Assembly: GCA_018268915.1 (NCBI GenBank)
Contig: JAFDVQ010000006.1
Span: 186,001 to 250,000 of the forward strand
Reading direction: 5' to 3'
Source: Acidobacteriota bacterium
GTDB taxonomy: Bacteria > Acidobacteriota > Terriglobia > Terriglobales > Acidobacteriaceae
DNA: 64,000 nucleotides
The notes under the pieces were generated by a model. It was not told where the DNA came from and ran no database searches. It saw only the letters and a program-made list of their open reading frames with translations. Below, piece after piece: positions 27,527 through 36,196 of this stretch. Each line of letters begins with the position of its first letter. Position 1 is the stretch's first letter. Both the position numbers and the translations under genes were made by a program.

Positions 27527-29128
27527 CTACTGCGTTACCGGCGGAGCCGATGGAACTTTTGGCGCCTTCAAGTGAGGCGCATTCGGACTAGCAGGAATTG
27601 CCGCCGCGGCCGGTGGTGCGGGTGGCGCTTCATCTCCCTGCTTGATATGGATGTCCCCGTTCTCAGCTTCGAGCGTCACTTTCGGCCCGCCCGCTCCGAT
27701 AGTCCCACTTACAGTTTTGCTCTCATCACCGCTGATCGCCAACGGAAAATCCGACACCACATCGCCATTCCGCGTGTTCCCGGTGAGGGAAGCCTTCGCG
27801 TTCGGCGGTAATCTCAGCTCCACATCACCCTTGCGGTTCTTCGCTTCGATCACGTAGCTGCCTGCCGGCTCGATTGCAATCCGCCCGTCGCGATCCTCGA
27901 CATACGCATCGCCGAACACCTGCGTCAGATCGACATCCTTCGAGTGCGTAATCACCCGCACCTGGCCCTTCGACTGGGTAATCCGCAGATTGTCTGAATT
28001 CAGTGTCAGATCGCCTGGCAATGACGCCACATCCATTTCAGTCACCGATGTGTGCACGTGCAATGGCCCGTTCACGCTCTCCATGTGCACGTCGCCGAAG
28101 AGCTCTCCGTTGATCGATACCTTGCCTGTGACTTCAGAAAGCGTCAGATCGTTGCAATTGCCTTCGGCCGTGATATCGCCATCGACCTGGTGCGCCGAGA
28201 AATCGCCCCGATCATTCGAGAAATGCACCTGCACGGAGCCCTTGATCACGCTGAGGTGCACATCACCATGAGAGGAACCTATGTTCACGCCGCCATTCAG
28301 ATTCGCCGCCGTAACATCGCCGTGACCGGAGTGCACGCTCACATGCGCCGACTTCGGAACCGTGATCGTCAAATTCATTCGGCCTTTGTTGTTCCCGTCA
28401 GACTTGACCAGCACAGCGCTCCCGCTCACCGTGACGCGTGCCTGCTCCGCATCGAATATCTTCTTCGCCTCTTCATCTGAGCTTGCAAATGCGACTTGAT
28501 GAGCCTGCACTTCGATGCTCGACGAATCCCCGGACGTAATGCTCACGTCCCCGCGCGGATTCTCGATTTGCACTGACGCGTTCTCTGGAATCTGCACGCT
28601 CTGCGGTTGCTGATCCATATCATGCTGCGGCTGTCCGAAGACATTGAAGAAATCGTCGCGATCGCCCCAGTCACTTCGCCAGTTTCCCCAGTACCCGCGC
28701 GTCCACCCCGACGCTGCAAACCCCAGAACTGCCAGCAGCACCAGAACTCCGACAAATCCTGTCCCTCGCCGCACTGGAGTGTCACGCCGCATGTCCAGTG
28801 CCCACTCAGCCAGAAGAGCCAGCCCTGCCGCGATCAGCATCAGCGGCCACCACCTGCCGTACCAGCTCCAGAAACTCGATGCGGTGATGTGGCCCGAGTA
28901 AATCAGCAGCCACACTACGCCAATCGCAACCAGGATCAACGGCCCCACAACAGAAGGAACACGCGGTCCATATGCTTGCTGATAGTTGGCTTTGTATGCG
29001 TGCTGCTGCGCCTTCCATGCATCTCGCTGTGCGCGCCATGCTGCGCGTTGCTGCTCGCGATATACCCGCCATTGCGTCCGCGGGTCGTAGCCGCCCGGTG
29101 GAACATTCGGAGGAGGTACGCTGCTCAT
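27527..29128 (-). CDS. DUF4097-type membrane protein, last gene of the ECF sigma operon
   Basis: The 533-residue product has an N-terminal Pro/Gln-rich tail, three hydrophobic segments (about 60-80, 92-110 and 123-142; GPLILVAIGVVWLLIY is the first), and a long right-handed beta-like repeat region from about 175 to 490 (VSITSGDSSSIEV, DVHLSVIKGSVQVHFSNDRG, DVELRLPPNAKASL) typical of DUF4097/adhesin-like proteins. The beta part should face the periplasm. It is the fifth gene of a minus-strand operon and overlaps its upstream neighbour (ATGA at 29125-29128). LiaF/LiaI-like proteins with similar layout sense or respond to envelope stress; this role is inferred. Confidence 0.8.
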   Translation of the reverse strand: MSSVPPPNVPPGGYDPRTQWRVYREQQRAAWRAQRDAWKAQQHAYKANYQQAYGPRVPSVVGPLILVAIGVVWLLIYSGHITASSFWSWYGRWWPLMLIAAGLALLAEWALDMRRDTPVRRGTGFVGVLVLLAVLGFAASGWTRGYWGNWRSDWGDRDDFFNVFGQPQHDMDQQPQSVQIPENASVQIENPRGDVSITSGDSSSIEVQAHQVAFASSDEEAKKIFDAEQARVTVSGSAVLVKSDGNNKGRMNLTITVPKSAHVSVHSGHGDVTAANLNGGVNIGSSHGDVHLSVIKGSVQVHFSNDRGDFSAHQVDGDITAEGNCNDLTLSEVTGKVSINGELFGDVHMESVNGPLHVHTSVTEMDVASLPGDLTLNSDNLRITQSKGQVRVITHSKDVDLTQVFGDAYVEDRDGRIAIEPAGSYVIEAKNRKGDVELRLPPNAKASLTGNTRNGDVVSDFPLAISGDESKTVSGTIGAGGPKVTLEAENGDIHIKQGDEAPPAPPAAAAIPASPNAPHLKAPKVPSAPPVTQ

Positions 29129-29445
29129 GACTGACCTCCTTCAGGACCTCTGTAGTCCGTCGTCGCCGTGGGTACGACAGACGTCCCGGCCTGGGGCTGC
29201 GCGACATTCGCCGCCGGAGCCGCCGCTCCATATGGGTAAGGCGATCCAGCATACGGAACTTCATCCCCTGCCGCGGCCAGAGCTGCTCGCTCCGCAAGCT
29301 TCAGTACTCCAATCAAAATCAGCAGCAGCGGAAAGAACAGGCTCCAAAACTCTACGAGCCCAGACTCATGCAGTAGCGCAATGACTCCCAGCAGCAACAG
29401 AATCGCCGGCCCTCGTAGACGTCGAATCAAAATGTAGCGGTTCAT
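29125..29445 (-). CDS. Small membrane protein of the ECF sigma operon
   Basis: The 106-residue product has two closely spaced hydrophobic segments (GPAILLLLGVIALLHESG and FWSLFFPLLLILIGVLKL) and an Ala/Pro/Gly-rich tail. The segments resemble the LiaI/DUF5668-like pairs at the C-terminus of the preceding gene and the N-terminus of the following one, so all three seem to carry the same membrane module. ATG 29445 overlaps the preceding stop as ATGA; the longer frame upstream would run 81 bases into the preceding gene. Confidence 0.72.
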   Translation of the reverse strand: MNRYILIRRLRGPAILLLLGVIALLHESGLVEFWSLFFPLLLILIGVLKLAERAALAAAGDEVPYAGSPYPYGAAAPAANVAQPQAGTSVVPTATTDYRGPEGGQS

Positions 29446-30302
29446 TGCGCGCCTCCCTGCGTTCCACTTCCCGGTCCCTGCGGCGGAATCTGTGGTGTGT
29501 CCCCAATGCGCCGAATCACCAGCCACACGCCGATCGCGATGAAGATCAACGGCCAGAGGATATGAATTACTCGCTCTGCGAGATAGCCCAGCTGATTCAG
29601 CAGCAGCAGCAACCCAAAACCGATCAGGATCAGAGCTCCGATCGGCTCCTTACGCTTCCAGAACACCGGAGGAACAGGCGGTGGTGGCGGCACAGCAGGG
29701 TCAACAAATCCCGGCGGCGGAGTATAGGCCGCCTGATACTGCGTGTAAGGCACTTGCTGATAGCCGCCCGTTCCCGGCGCGGCTCCGGGTCCAGCCCCTG
29801 GTGGATTCACCGGCCCTCCCGGCTGCCCAGGCATACCCGGCCTTTGTCCCGCCTGCGGTCCACCCAGATTCAACCAGTTCCCTACTTCGTTCAGCCCCAG
29901 CGGATCCGGCAGCGGCTGGCCGTCGCGAATCGCCTTCGCCGTGTGAAAGGCTTCAAACGACTGATAGAGCACCCACGCGGGAATAAACAGCCCGAACAAT
30001 CCGTAGTGTGTCGTGATGCTGATGATCACCACGAAGATGACCACGTGGATAAGGCCTTTGAAGTACTGCGCGTTGTACATCGCGCCGACGCCGGGGATGA
30101 TTCCGAGCACAGCCGCCACGGAAGGATTCGGTCCGCCGGCCTGCGCAACAAACGGCTGCTGCACGCTCTGCCACGCCATCAGACACGGCTCGCAGAGAAT
30201 CTGCCCGTTGCCGGCATTGCGAACGCACGTTGCACAGAGCGGTTTCCCGCAGTTTTGGCAATACGCAGTTGCTGCCACCCCTTGATGATTTACGCAGTCC
30301 AT
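29442..30302 (-). CDS. B-box zinc-finger membrane protein
   Basis: The 286-residue product begins with a B-box-type zinc finger (MDCVNHQGVAATAYCQNCGK, then LCATCVRN and ILCEPC), followed by two hydrophobic segments in the middle (PSVAAVLGIIPGVGAMYNAQ and VVIFVVIISI), a Pro/Gly-rich linker, and a C-terminal hydrophobic pair (IGALILIGFGLLLLLNQLG and ILWPLIFIAIGVWLVI). ATG 30302 is favoured because GGGAAGGGAG lies just upstream; it overlaps the anti-sigma gene by 13 bases. The finger is on the cytosolic side if the protein is a simple hairpin. Its role is unknown, but its place between the anti-sigma and the DUF4097 genes suggests envelope-stress signalling. Confidence 0.78.
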   Translation of the reverse strand: MDCVNHQGVAATAYCQNCGKPLCATCVRNAGNGQILCEPCLMAWQSVQQPFVAQAGGPNPSVAAVLGIIPGVGAMYNAQYFKGLIHVVIFVVIISITTHYGLFGLFIPAWVLYQSFEAFHTAKAIRDGQPLPDPLGLNEVGNWLNLGGPQAGQRPGMPGQPGGPVNPPGAGPGAAPGTGGYQQVPYTQYQAAYTPPPGFVDPAVPPPPPVPPVFWKRKEPIGALILIGFGLLLLLNQLGYLAERVIHILWPLIFIAIGVWLVIRRIGDTPQIPPQGPGSGTQGGAQ

Positions 30303-31183
30303 ACTGTGCTCCCTTCCCGTACTGCCGAGTCGTAACCGGGTCGCAAAGAGCATCCGCCGGAATGCGCGGACTGTGACCCCAAACCACCTCTTTCATTGGC
30401 CGGGGCAAATTGCCGGTCGTGAAGCGTAACGGAAGTCTCCAGATAATCCGAGTCCCTCAACCCTGGCGTCCCGCTCTGCTCCGGTGTAACGGATTGCTGC
30501 GGGGGATCGACGCGGGACCCGCCGTCTTTCCGATTAGGGTTTTGCTTTGATTCCCCCGGTGCGGGCTGAGTCTGATTTCGTTGCTGCTGAAGCTGGCTGT
30601 TGCGTCGCATCTCTTTCACGCGCGACTCAACCTCGTATACCAGCCGCAGATGATCGTAGTAGCGAATGATCGGCGTCGAAGCCATCGTCAGCCGGCGCTC
30701 CATGAAAGAACGCACCGCGCTGGGCCTCAGATTCGACAGCCGGAAATCCGTCAGCCGCACGCCCGTCATGTTCATCGTCAGCGCGATCGAGAAGAACGCC
30801 ATCGCCGCGGTCATCAGCAGCCGAGGCTCCGCAAACCGGCGAATCCGCCCCATGATGCCCGGCTTCTGCCAGGCCGGAATCGGCATCGTGACCACGTTGC
30901 CTGCCGTGGCCAGCTTGTATTCGGATGTGTGTCCCGGCCCGGTCTGCGCGAGGATCTTATCCAGGAGACCCTCCGGGACCTCTGGTTCCGGGCTTAGAAA
31001 CTCCAGCCACTCCCGCCCCTGACGCGCTTCTTCAAACAGCGCTGTGCACGCCGCGCAGGAAGCCATATGTGACGAGAAGATCGCCTCATCCTCTGGCTGC
31101 AGCAGCCCGTCCAGAGCATCTGCCAGCAGGGTTTCCCACTGCCCGCATGCTGGAGAGTTCGGAATGTTTCCGCGGTCTGCCAT
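30290..31183 (-). CDS. Anti-sigma factor with zf-HC2 (ZAS) domain
   Basis: The 297-residue product has the zinc-finger anti-sigma motif HMASCAACTALF (H-x3-C-x2-C) at about residues 39-50, preceded by a helix with LLADALDGLLQPEDEA, and a single transmembrane segment around 125-147 (LMTAAMAFFSIALTMNMTGV). The C-terminal periplasmic part is Gln/Pro-rich. It should hold the preceding ECF sigma factor at the membrane until a signal releases it. Its ATG overlaps the sigma stop by one base (TGATG), with GGGAGGTGAT as the ribosome site. Confidence 0.88.
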   Translation of the reverse strand: MADRGNIPNSPACGQWETLLADALDGLLQPEDEAIFSSHMASCAACTALFEEARQGREWLEFLSPEPEVPEGLLDKILAQTGPGHTSEYKLATAGNVVTMPIPAWQKPGIMGRIRRFAEPRLLMTAAMAFFSIALTMNMTGVRLTDFRLSNLRPSAVRSFMERRLTMASTPIIRYYDHLRLVYEVESRVKEMRRNSQLQQQRNQTQPAPGESKQNPNRKDGGSRVDPPQQSVTPEQSGTPGLRDSDYLETSVTLHDRQFAPANERGGLGSQSAHSGGCSLRPGYDSAVREGSTVWTA

Positions 31184-31788
31184 CACATCACCTCCCGCTT
31201 ACTACGTTCCAGAAGCCTCGCAAGTTCCGCGCGGCCTCTGCTGATGCGGGATTTAACCGTCCCTTCCGGTATGCCCAGCACCTGGGCGATTTCCCTATAA
31301 TCCATGTCCTGCAAGTCCCTTAATATCACTGCTTCGCGCAACTCAACGGATACTTTAGCCAGCGCCCCCTGCACCATCTTGGCAAGTTCTTTTTGCGCTG
31401 CCTTTTCATGCGGTGAAGCTCCGCTGGCCTGCAATCGATCTACAGGCCTCAATTCGTCCGTCTCGTCCCACCCAGCATCGAGCGAGTCTGTATTCCTTTG
31501 GTTCCGGGTCCGGCGGAAGTTGTCCACCAGCAGGTTGCGGGTCATCGTCGTGATCCATACCTGCAGGCTGCCCCGCGCTGTGTCAAAACTGGAGAGATTG
31601 GAATATATCTTCAGGAAGACATCCTGCGTAAGATCTTCTGCGTCAGCAGGATTCCCTGTAAACCGATAACAGAGCCCGTAGACCCGCCTGTGGTGAGAGC
31701 GGACCAGTTCGGCCCAGGCGCCCGAATCCCCGTCCATGCAGCGGCGGACGACTTGCGACCAGTCGATCTCCAGTGCATCCGGCGTCAT
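31183..31788 (-). CDS. ECF (RpoE-like) RNA polymerase sigma factor
   Basis: The 201-residue product contains sigma region 2 (AWAELVRSHHRRVYGLCYRF, then NPADAEDLTQDVFLKIY) and region 4 (LREAVILRDLQDMDYREIAQ, then VLGIPEGTVKSRISRGRAEL). It directs polymerase to a specific promoter set, probably including its own operon. ATG 31788 is chosen since sigma region 2 begins soon after; a longer frame to 31983 would add a Pro/Arg-rich leader without family resemblance. It heads a five-gene overlapping operon with the anti-sigma factor second. Confidence 0.92.
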   Translation of the reverse strand: MTPDALEIDWSQVVRRCMDGDSGAWAELVRSHHRRVYGLCYRFTGNPADAEDLTQDVFLKIYSNLSSFDTARGSLQVWITTMTRNLLVDNFRRTRNQRNTDSLDAGWDETDELRPVDRLQASGASPHEKAAQKELAKMVQGALAKVSVELREAVILRDLQDMDYREIAQVLGIPEGTVKSRISRGRAELARLLERSKREVM

Positions 31789-32118
31789 CGTTCTCAATTC
31801 CTGACCATGGCGGGTAAGCGGCGTCCGTGGCGTTTGGCCCAGCTTGCGCGAGCTCTCCGCGACCGGGCCGTAACCGGACACCCTCTGGGCCGGGTGGCTC
31901 GTGGCCTGATCTTTGCGCCGGGACGGCACCGACGGCGCCATCACTCCTGCCACGCTCCAGCTTAATGTACCTGCACAAGCCATGGAGGCCTATACGCATC
32001 ATTTTGTGGCCCGGTTCCCGCCTCGGCACTAGAATTGCCCTCCACGGCTACCGTAACTTTTCATCGCCCGGTACATCCCATCAGCAGGCGCCAGAGACGC
32101 CCCACGTCCGGAGATAAA

Positions 32119-32802
32119 ATGTCCCTCCCCCATTCCCCTTCAAAAGCCTTCGCGATTGCCTTGCTGACTCTCAGCATCTGCGTAGGCTGCCAGGCAGCGA
32201 CCAGTACCCCCCTCCCCCCTCCCGCCGCTGACACCCCTCTCACCAAAGCCCCCGCCGAGCAAACAGCAGTGTTCGCTGGCGGCTGCTTCTGGGGCGTTCA
32301 ATCTGTGTTTGAGCGAGTGAAAGGCGTCGTCGCCACCACCGCCGGCTACTCTGGCGGCTCGGCAAGTACCGCAACCTATGCCCAGGTAACTACGGAAACC
32401 ACGGGCCATGCCGAGTCCGTCCGTGTCGTCTTCGATCCTTCGAAGATCACCTATGGGCAACTCCTCCGAATCTTCTTCTCCGTTGCGCACGACCCGACAC
32501 AGCTCAACCGTCAGGGTCCCGATGTCGGCTCATCGTATCGATCCTCGATCTTCTACACGAATGAAGACCAGCACCGCATCGCTGCCGCCTACATTGCTCA
32601 ACTCGACAAAGCCAGGGCCTTCCCACGGCCGATCGTTACGCTGGTCGTTCCCCTCAAGAGCTTCTACGACGCCGAGTCCTACCATCAGGATTACGCGCTC
32701 CATAATCCCGACAACCCGTACATCCTCGTTTGCGATCGCCCTAAAATCGGTGCGCTAAAGCAGCAATTCCCCGATCTCTTCCAGGACTATAAGGGCAAAT
32801 AG
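32119..32802 (+). CDS. msrA: Peptide methionine sulfoxide reductase MsrA, exported
   Basis: The enzyme reduces methionine-S-sulfoxide in oxidised proteins. The 227-residue product has the catalytic motif GGCFWG (Cys56), TTAGYSGGS, GHAESVRV and the C-terminal YHQDY. The first 25 residues are a signal sequence (KAFAIALLTLSICVGCQA) with a Cys in a lipobox-like place, so it is probably a secreted or lipid-anchored periplasmic form. ATG 32119 is preceded by CGGAG; a longer frame starting at 32035 has no ribosome site. Confidence 0.93.
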   Translation: MSLPHSPSKAFAIALLTLSICVGCQAATSTPLPPPAADTPLTKAPAEQTAVFAGGCFWGVQSVFERVKGVVATTAGYSGGSASTATYAQVTTETTGHAESVRVVFDPSKITYGQLLRIFFSVAHDPTQLNRQGPDVGSSYRSSIFYTNEDQHRIAAAYIAQLDKARAFPRPIVTLVVPLKSFYDAESYHQDYALHNPDNPYILVCDRPKIGALKQQFPDLFQDYKGK

Positions 32803-32840
32803 CGACCTTAAACATTCGTGGTTAGACAGTGCATCGACCC

Positions 32841-32863
32841 AATAGTTGCCAAAAGCAACTATT
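32841..32863 (+). promoter_or_regulatory. MarR-type palindromic operator
   Basis: AATAGTTGC (32841-32849) and GCAACTATT (32855-32863) are perfect 9-base inverted arms separated by 5 bases, 19 bases before the start of the MarR-GNAT gene. The TAGTTGC/GCAACTA form is a common MarR-family binding palindrome, so self-repression is likely. Confidence 0.75.
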
Positions 32864-32882
32864 GCCCATTATCCTACCCTCC

Positions 32883-33779
32883 ATGGCAGCCGATCCCCGC
32901 CTCGCCGCCCAAATCTCCAGTATTCGCGAGTTCAATCGCTTTTACACCGCGAAGCTCGGCCTGCTTCGCAAACACCACCTCGACAGCAAGTTCTCGCTCA
33001 GTGAAGGTCGCACCCTATACGAAATAGGCTCTCGTCCCGGGATCACCGCCTCCGAACTTCGCGAAGCCCTCTCCCTCGACCGCGGCTATATCAGCCGCCT
33101 TCTCGCTTCACTCACGCGCCGCAAACTGATCCGTCAGAGCACCTCGGATGAGGATGCGCGCGAAAAGCATCTCTCGCTAACCGCCTCCGGCGAGCGCTCC
33201 CGGGCTCAACTGGATGAAGGTTCCAATCATCAGATCGCGACAATCCTCGATACCCTCGATCCGAGCCTTCGCAACGACCTCGTCGATTCACTGCAACGCG
33301 CACACGGAATCCTCAGCCGCCCTCCCTCGTCGGCTGTCTCCATCGAGCGCCTGACCAAACCTTTGCCCGCCGCCCTTGAAATCCTCGAGGAATACTACGA
33401 AGCCGTACACGTAGTGAAGCGCGACAAACCCGCCGACCTGCAGGCCCTTCTCGCCGAGCCCACCTCCGCAATGTGGCTCGCCAGGCTCAACAGCGAGATC
33501 GTCGGCTGCGTAGTCCTCCGTAATCTTCCCTCGATCCCGCACTCGGGCGAATGCAAACGTCTATATGTACGCCCGGCCGCACGAGGACATCACATCGCCA
33601 CACTCCTCCTGGATGCCCTCGAAGAACAAGCGCGCAATCTCAAGCTGAAGTGGATTTACCTGGACACCTACGACGACCTCAAACCCGCCATCGCACTGTA
33701 CGAGCAGCGCGGCTACGAGCGTTGCGGCCGCTACAATGACAATCCCCAAGCCACCTTGTTTATGCGCAAGCGTATCTGA
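32883..33779 (+). CDS. MarR-GNAT fusion: regulator with acetyltransferase domain
   Basis: The 298-residue product has an N-terminal MarR winged helix (about 15-140: ITASELREALSLDRGYISRL, then LTRRKLIRQSTSDEDAREKH) and a C-terminal GNAT acetyltransferase (about 155-298: MWLARLNSEIVGCVVL, KRLYVRPAARGHHIATLLL for acetyl-CoA binding, and YLDTYDDLKPAIALYEQRGY). Such fusions are a known arrangement; substrates are mostly unknown. ATG 32883 has no obvious ribosome site, and the operator lies only 19 bases upstream, so the mRNA may have a very short leader. A hairpin terminator follows the stop. Confidence 0.9.
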   Translation: MAADPRLAAQISSIREFNRFYTAKLGLLRKHHLDSKFSLSEGRTLYEIGSRPGITASELREALSLDRGYISRLLASLTRRKLIRQSTSDEDAREKHLSLTASGERSRAQLDEGSNHQIATILDTLDPSLRNDLVDSLQRAHGILSRPPSSAVSIERLTKPLPAALEILEEYYEAVHVVKRDKPADLQALLAEPTSAMWLARLNSEIVGCVVLRNLPSIPHSGECKRLYVRPAARGHHIATLLLDALEEQARNLKLKWIYLDTYDDLKPAIALYEQRGYERCGRYNDNPQATLFMRKRI

Positions 33780-33819
33780 CACTGAGGGCGGCCCTACTGC
33801 TCGCGAATAGCCAGAGAAA

Positions 33820-33839
33820 AGCGGCCTTCGCAGGCCGCT
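33820..33839. terminator. Bidirectional terminator between MarR-GNAT and glgC
   Basis: AGCGGCCT (33820-33827) and AGGCCGCT (33832-33839) form a perfect 8-base stem with tetraloop TCGC. Pyrimidine-rich sequence follows on the plus strand (CTCTCTTC), and TTTTCTCTGG on the minus strand. Confidence 0.75.
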
Positions 33840-33863
33840 CTCTCTTCAACTTACTCGCTTGCT

Positions 33864-35117
33864 TCAATACCGGTTCGCAAACTCCGGCTCCACCGGATTC
33901 TCGAACAGCGACGCATCCCTCGTAACAATCGTCAGACCCGACGGCGTCACAAAATACCGCCTCTTGTCCTCCACCGGGTCGTACCCGATCACCGTCCCCT
34001 CCGGGATGTGAACGTCGCGATCGATGATTGCCCTTCGAATCCTGCAATGCCGCCCGATCTGCACGTGCGAGAAGATGATGCTCGCATCGATCTCGGTGTA
34101 CGAATTCACACGCACATCCTGCGACAGCACTGAATTCGAAACCGTGCCGCCCGAGACGATCACGCCGGCCGTAATGATTGAGTTCATCGCCATGCCCGTA
34201 CGTCCCGGCTCTCCGAAGACGAACTTCGCGGGCGGGTATTGCCGCACCCGCGTCCGGATCGGCCAGCTCTTGTCATACAAGTTGAAAATCGGTGTGACCG
34301 AGCAGAGGTCCATATTCGCTTCGTAATACGAGTCGAGCGTCCCCACATCTCGCCAGTACAGCGCGGTCTGCTTGTTCTCGTCCACGAAGCTGTATGCCAT
34401 CATTTTCTTCTTGCCCAGCATGTTGGGCAGGATATTGTGTCCGAAGTCGTGCTTCGAATTCGGATCTTCGGCATCGGCAATCAGCGCCTTCAGCAGAATC
34501 TCAGTATTGAAGATGTAAACGCCCATCGACGCTTCAACCTTGTCCGGGTTGAACGGCGATCGGAACGTCGTGCTCGCAGGCTTCTCCAGAAATCCCTGCA
34601 CTTCACCCGTGTTCCCGACATCCACCACGCCGAAACGCGCAACCTCGTCTGGCCCCACCGGAATCGTGGCCAGAGTCACCTCCGCTTTGTTCTCGCGGTG
34701 ATAGTCGAGCATCTTGCTGTAATCCATCTTGTAGATGTGGTCGCCGCTCAGGATGATCATGTGCTTCGGCTGCTCGCTGCCGATTGAATAGATATTCTGA
34801 TAAACCGCGTCGGCGGTTCCCATGTACCAGTTCGTTCCGGTCCGCTGCATCGGAGGCATCAGTTCGAAGAACTCGCCCAGTTCCTGGGCCACAATTCCCG
34901 TCCAACCCTCGCGGATATGCCGGTTCAATGACAGAGCTTTGTATTGCGTAAGTACATAAACCCTCCGCAGACCCGAGTTGATGCAGTTTGAGAGAGTAAT
35001 GTCGATGATCCGGTAGTGGCCGCCAAACGGAACTGCCGGCTTGGCGCGATCACGGGTTAGCGGGAAGAGCCTTTCTCCGGCTCCGCCCGCAAGCAAAACA
35101 CCCAAAGTGTCTTTCAT
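33864..35117 (-). CDS. glgC: Glucose-1-phosphate adenylyltransferase (ADP-glucose pyrophosphorylase)
   Basis: The enzyme makes ADP-glucose from ATP and glucose-1-phosphate, the first committed step of bacterial glycogen synthesis. The 417-residue product has the nucleotide site LAGGAGERLFPLTRDRAKP at 9-27, then AVPFGGHYRIID, the catalytic loop region with ILSGDHIYKMDY, and the C-terminal left-handed beta-helix (GTVIGYDPVED). Length matches the family. No other glg genes are next to it. It faces the MarR-GNAT gene across a shared terminator. Confidence 0.95.
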   Translation of the reverse strand: MKDTLGVLLAGGAGERLFPLTRDRAKPAVPFGGHYRIIDITLSNCINSGLRRVYVLTQYKALSLNRHIREGWTGIVAQELGEFFELMPPMQRTGTNWYMGTADAVYQNIYSIGSEQPKHMIILSGDHIYKMDYSKMLDYHRENKAEVTLATIPVGPDEVARFGVVDVGNTGEVQGFLEKPASTTFRSPFNPDKVEASMGVYIFNTEILLKALIADAEDPNSKHDFGHNILPNMLGKKKMMAYSFVDENKQTALYWRDVGTLDSYYEANMDLCSVTPIFNLYDKSWPIRTRVRQYPPAKFVFGEPGRTGMAMNSIITAGVIVSGGTVSNSVLSQDVRVNSYTEIDASIIFSHVQIGRHCRIRRAIIDRDVHIPEGTVIGYDPVEDKRRYFVTPSGLTIVTRDASLFENPVEPEFANRY

Positions 35118-35355
35118 GTCCGTATGAGCCTGCCTTGTCGCGATGTCTTCCCGGAGATTTTCTCAGCGCGATTCGAATGTGCCGTTATCCGGTACGGCGT
35201 CTTCAGTGAGCGATTCCATTCGAATCCCCTCTGAACGGCGAAGAATACCACACGCCGATAAACAGCTGCAGCACCTCGCCCTTACGCACTCTTGATTCGG
35301 CCAAAAAACGAAGGCTGAGCCGCATCGCGACCCAGCCCTGATCCCACCCGGTACC

Positions 35356-36108
35356 CTATCTGCGCTTCGCGCTGAATCGGTATTCCGCCCCAACCGAAAT
35401 CGCAAAATTCACGTCGGTCTGAGTTGCCTTCGATCCGTAATTGATCCCATACCGCGTAATCACCGCATCCGGCGTAATTCGAAACACCCACCGAGGCGAT
35501 CTATTCAGATCCATATGTCCGCCGATAATCGCCGCCGGCGCAACCTGGTCGTTGTAGAAACCGACAAGCGACGGAGGCTGACCGCGCAGATCCTGCTCAA
35601 ATTTCCCGTAGGCCCCGCCAAACAGTGCGTGCGCAATCAGCGCGCCGTGCTTGTTATGGGGCCCCAGCCACTCCGGTCCACCCACAAACAGATACTGAGC
35701 GACAAACGGCCCCTGTATGCTCTCGTTCTGACCATTAGCGTTCTTGAAGGAGTTTGGCGCCGCTCCGCTCGTTCCGACATACGCACGACCGCTGCCTTCC
35801 ACTGCCCAGTGCCTGCTGAACCAGTAGGAGCCTGACAGGTCCAGGCCACCAAGATTGGCCCCCTCCAGCAGGTTCGGGCCCGCCTTGATGTGGTCGTATG
35901 CCAGCCCCAGTGATACATCGTACTTGTTGTCGTAGCGCACGTTGGCCAGCGGGTCCACGACTATATAGGTACCGTTGCCCGTGGTTTGCGAAGCGGTGCT
36001 CTGTGCCGGACGCTGCACCTGGCCCTGAGCGCGCACAATCTTCCCATGCAGACCCACGGCGAGGACCGCCAAAAACAACCAAAACCTTACTGAAAGACGC
36101 ATCACCAA
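35356..36108 (-). CDS. Outer-membrane beta-barrel protein
   Basis: The 250-residue product starts with a signal peptide (VRFWLFLAVLAVGLHGKIVRAQG) and continues with alternating hydrophobic/polar strands: NKYDVSLGLAYDHIKAG, GLDLSGSYWFSRHWAVEGSG and ending FAISVGAEYRFSAKRR, whose C-terminal aromatic strand is usual for barrels. This is the 8-strand OmpA/OmpW-like size range. Function is unknown; it could be a surface porin or adhesion protein. Two start codons (ATG 36108 and ATG 36102) are close together. The 238 bases between it and glgC hold no gene or clear hairpin. Confidence 0.75.
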   Translation of the reverse strand: MVMRLSVRFWLFLAVLAVGLHGKIVRAQGQVQRPAQSTASQTTGNGTYIVVDPLANVRYDNKYDVSLGLAYDHIKAGPNLLEGANLGGLDLSGSYWFSRHWAVEGSGRAYVGTSGAAPNSFKNANGQNESIQGPFVAQYLFVGGPEWLGPHNKHGALIAHALFGGAYGKFEQDLRGQPPSLVGFYNDQVAPAAIIGGHMDLNRSPRWVFRITPDAVITRYGINYGSKATQTDVNFAISVGAEYRFSAKRR

Positions 36109-36196
36109 AAGCTTACAGGACCATACCTTTCGCGGACAATTCTCTGAATCTCGTGATTAGACGCAGCGGAACCGGCCATGCGAGCGAGATCCTTCT

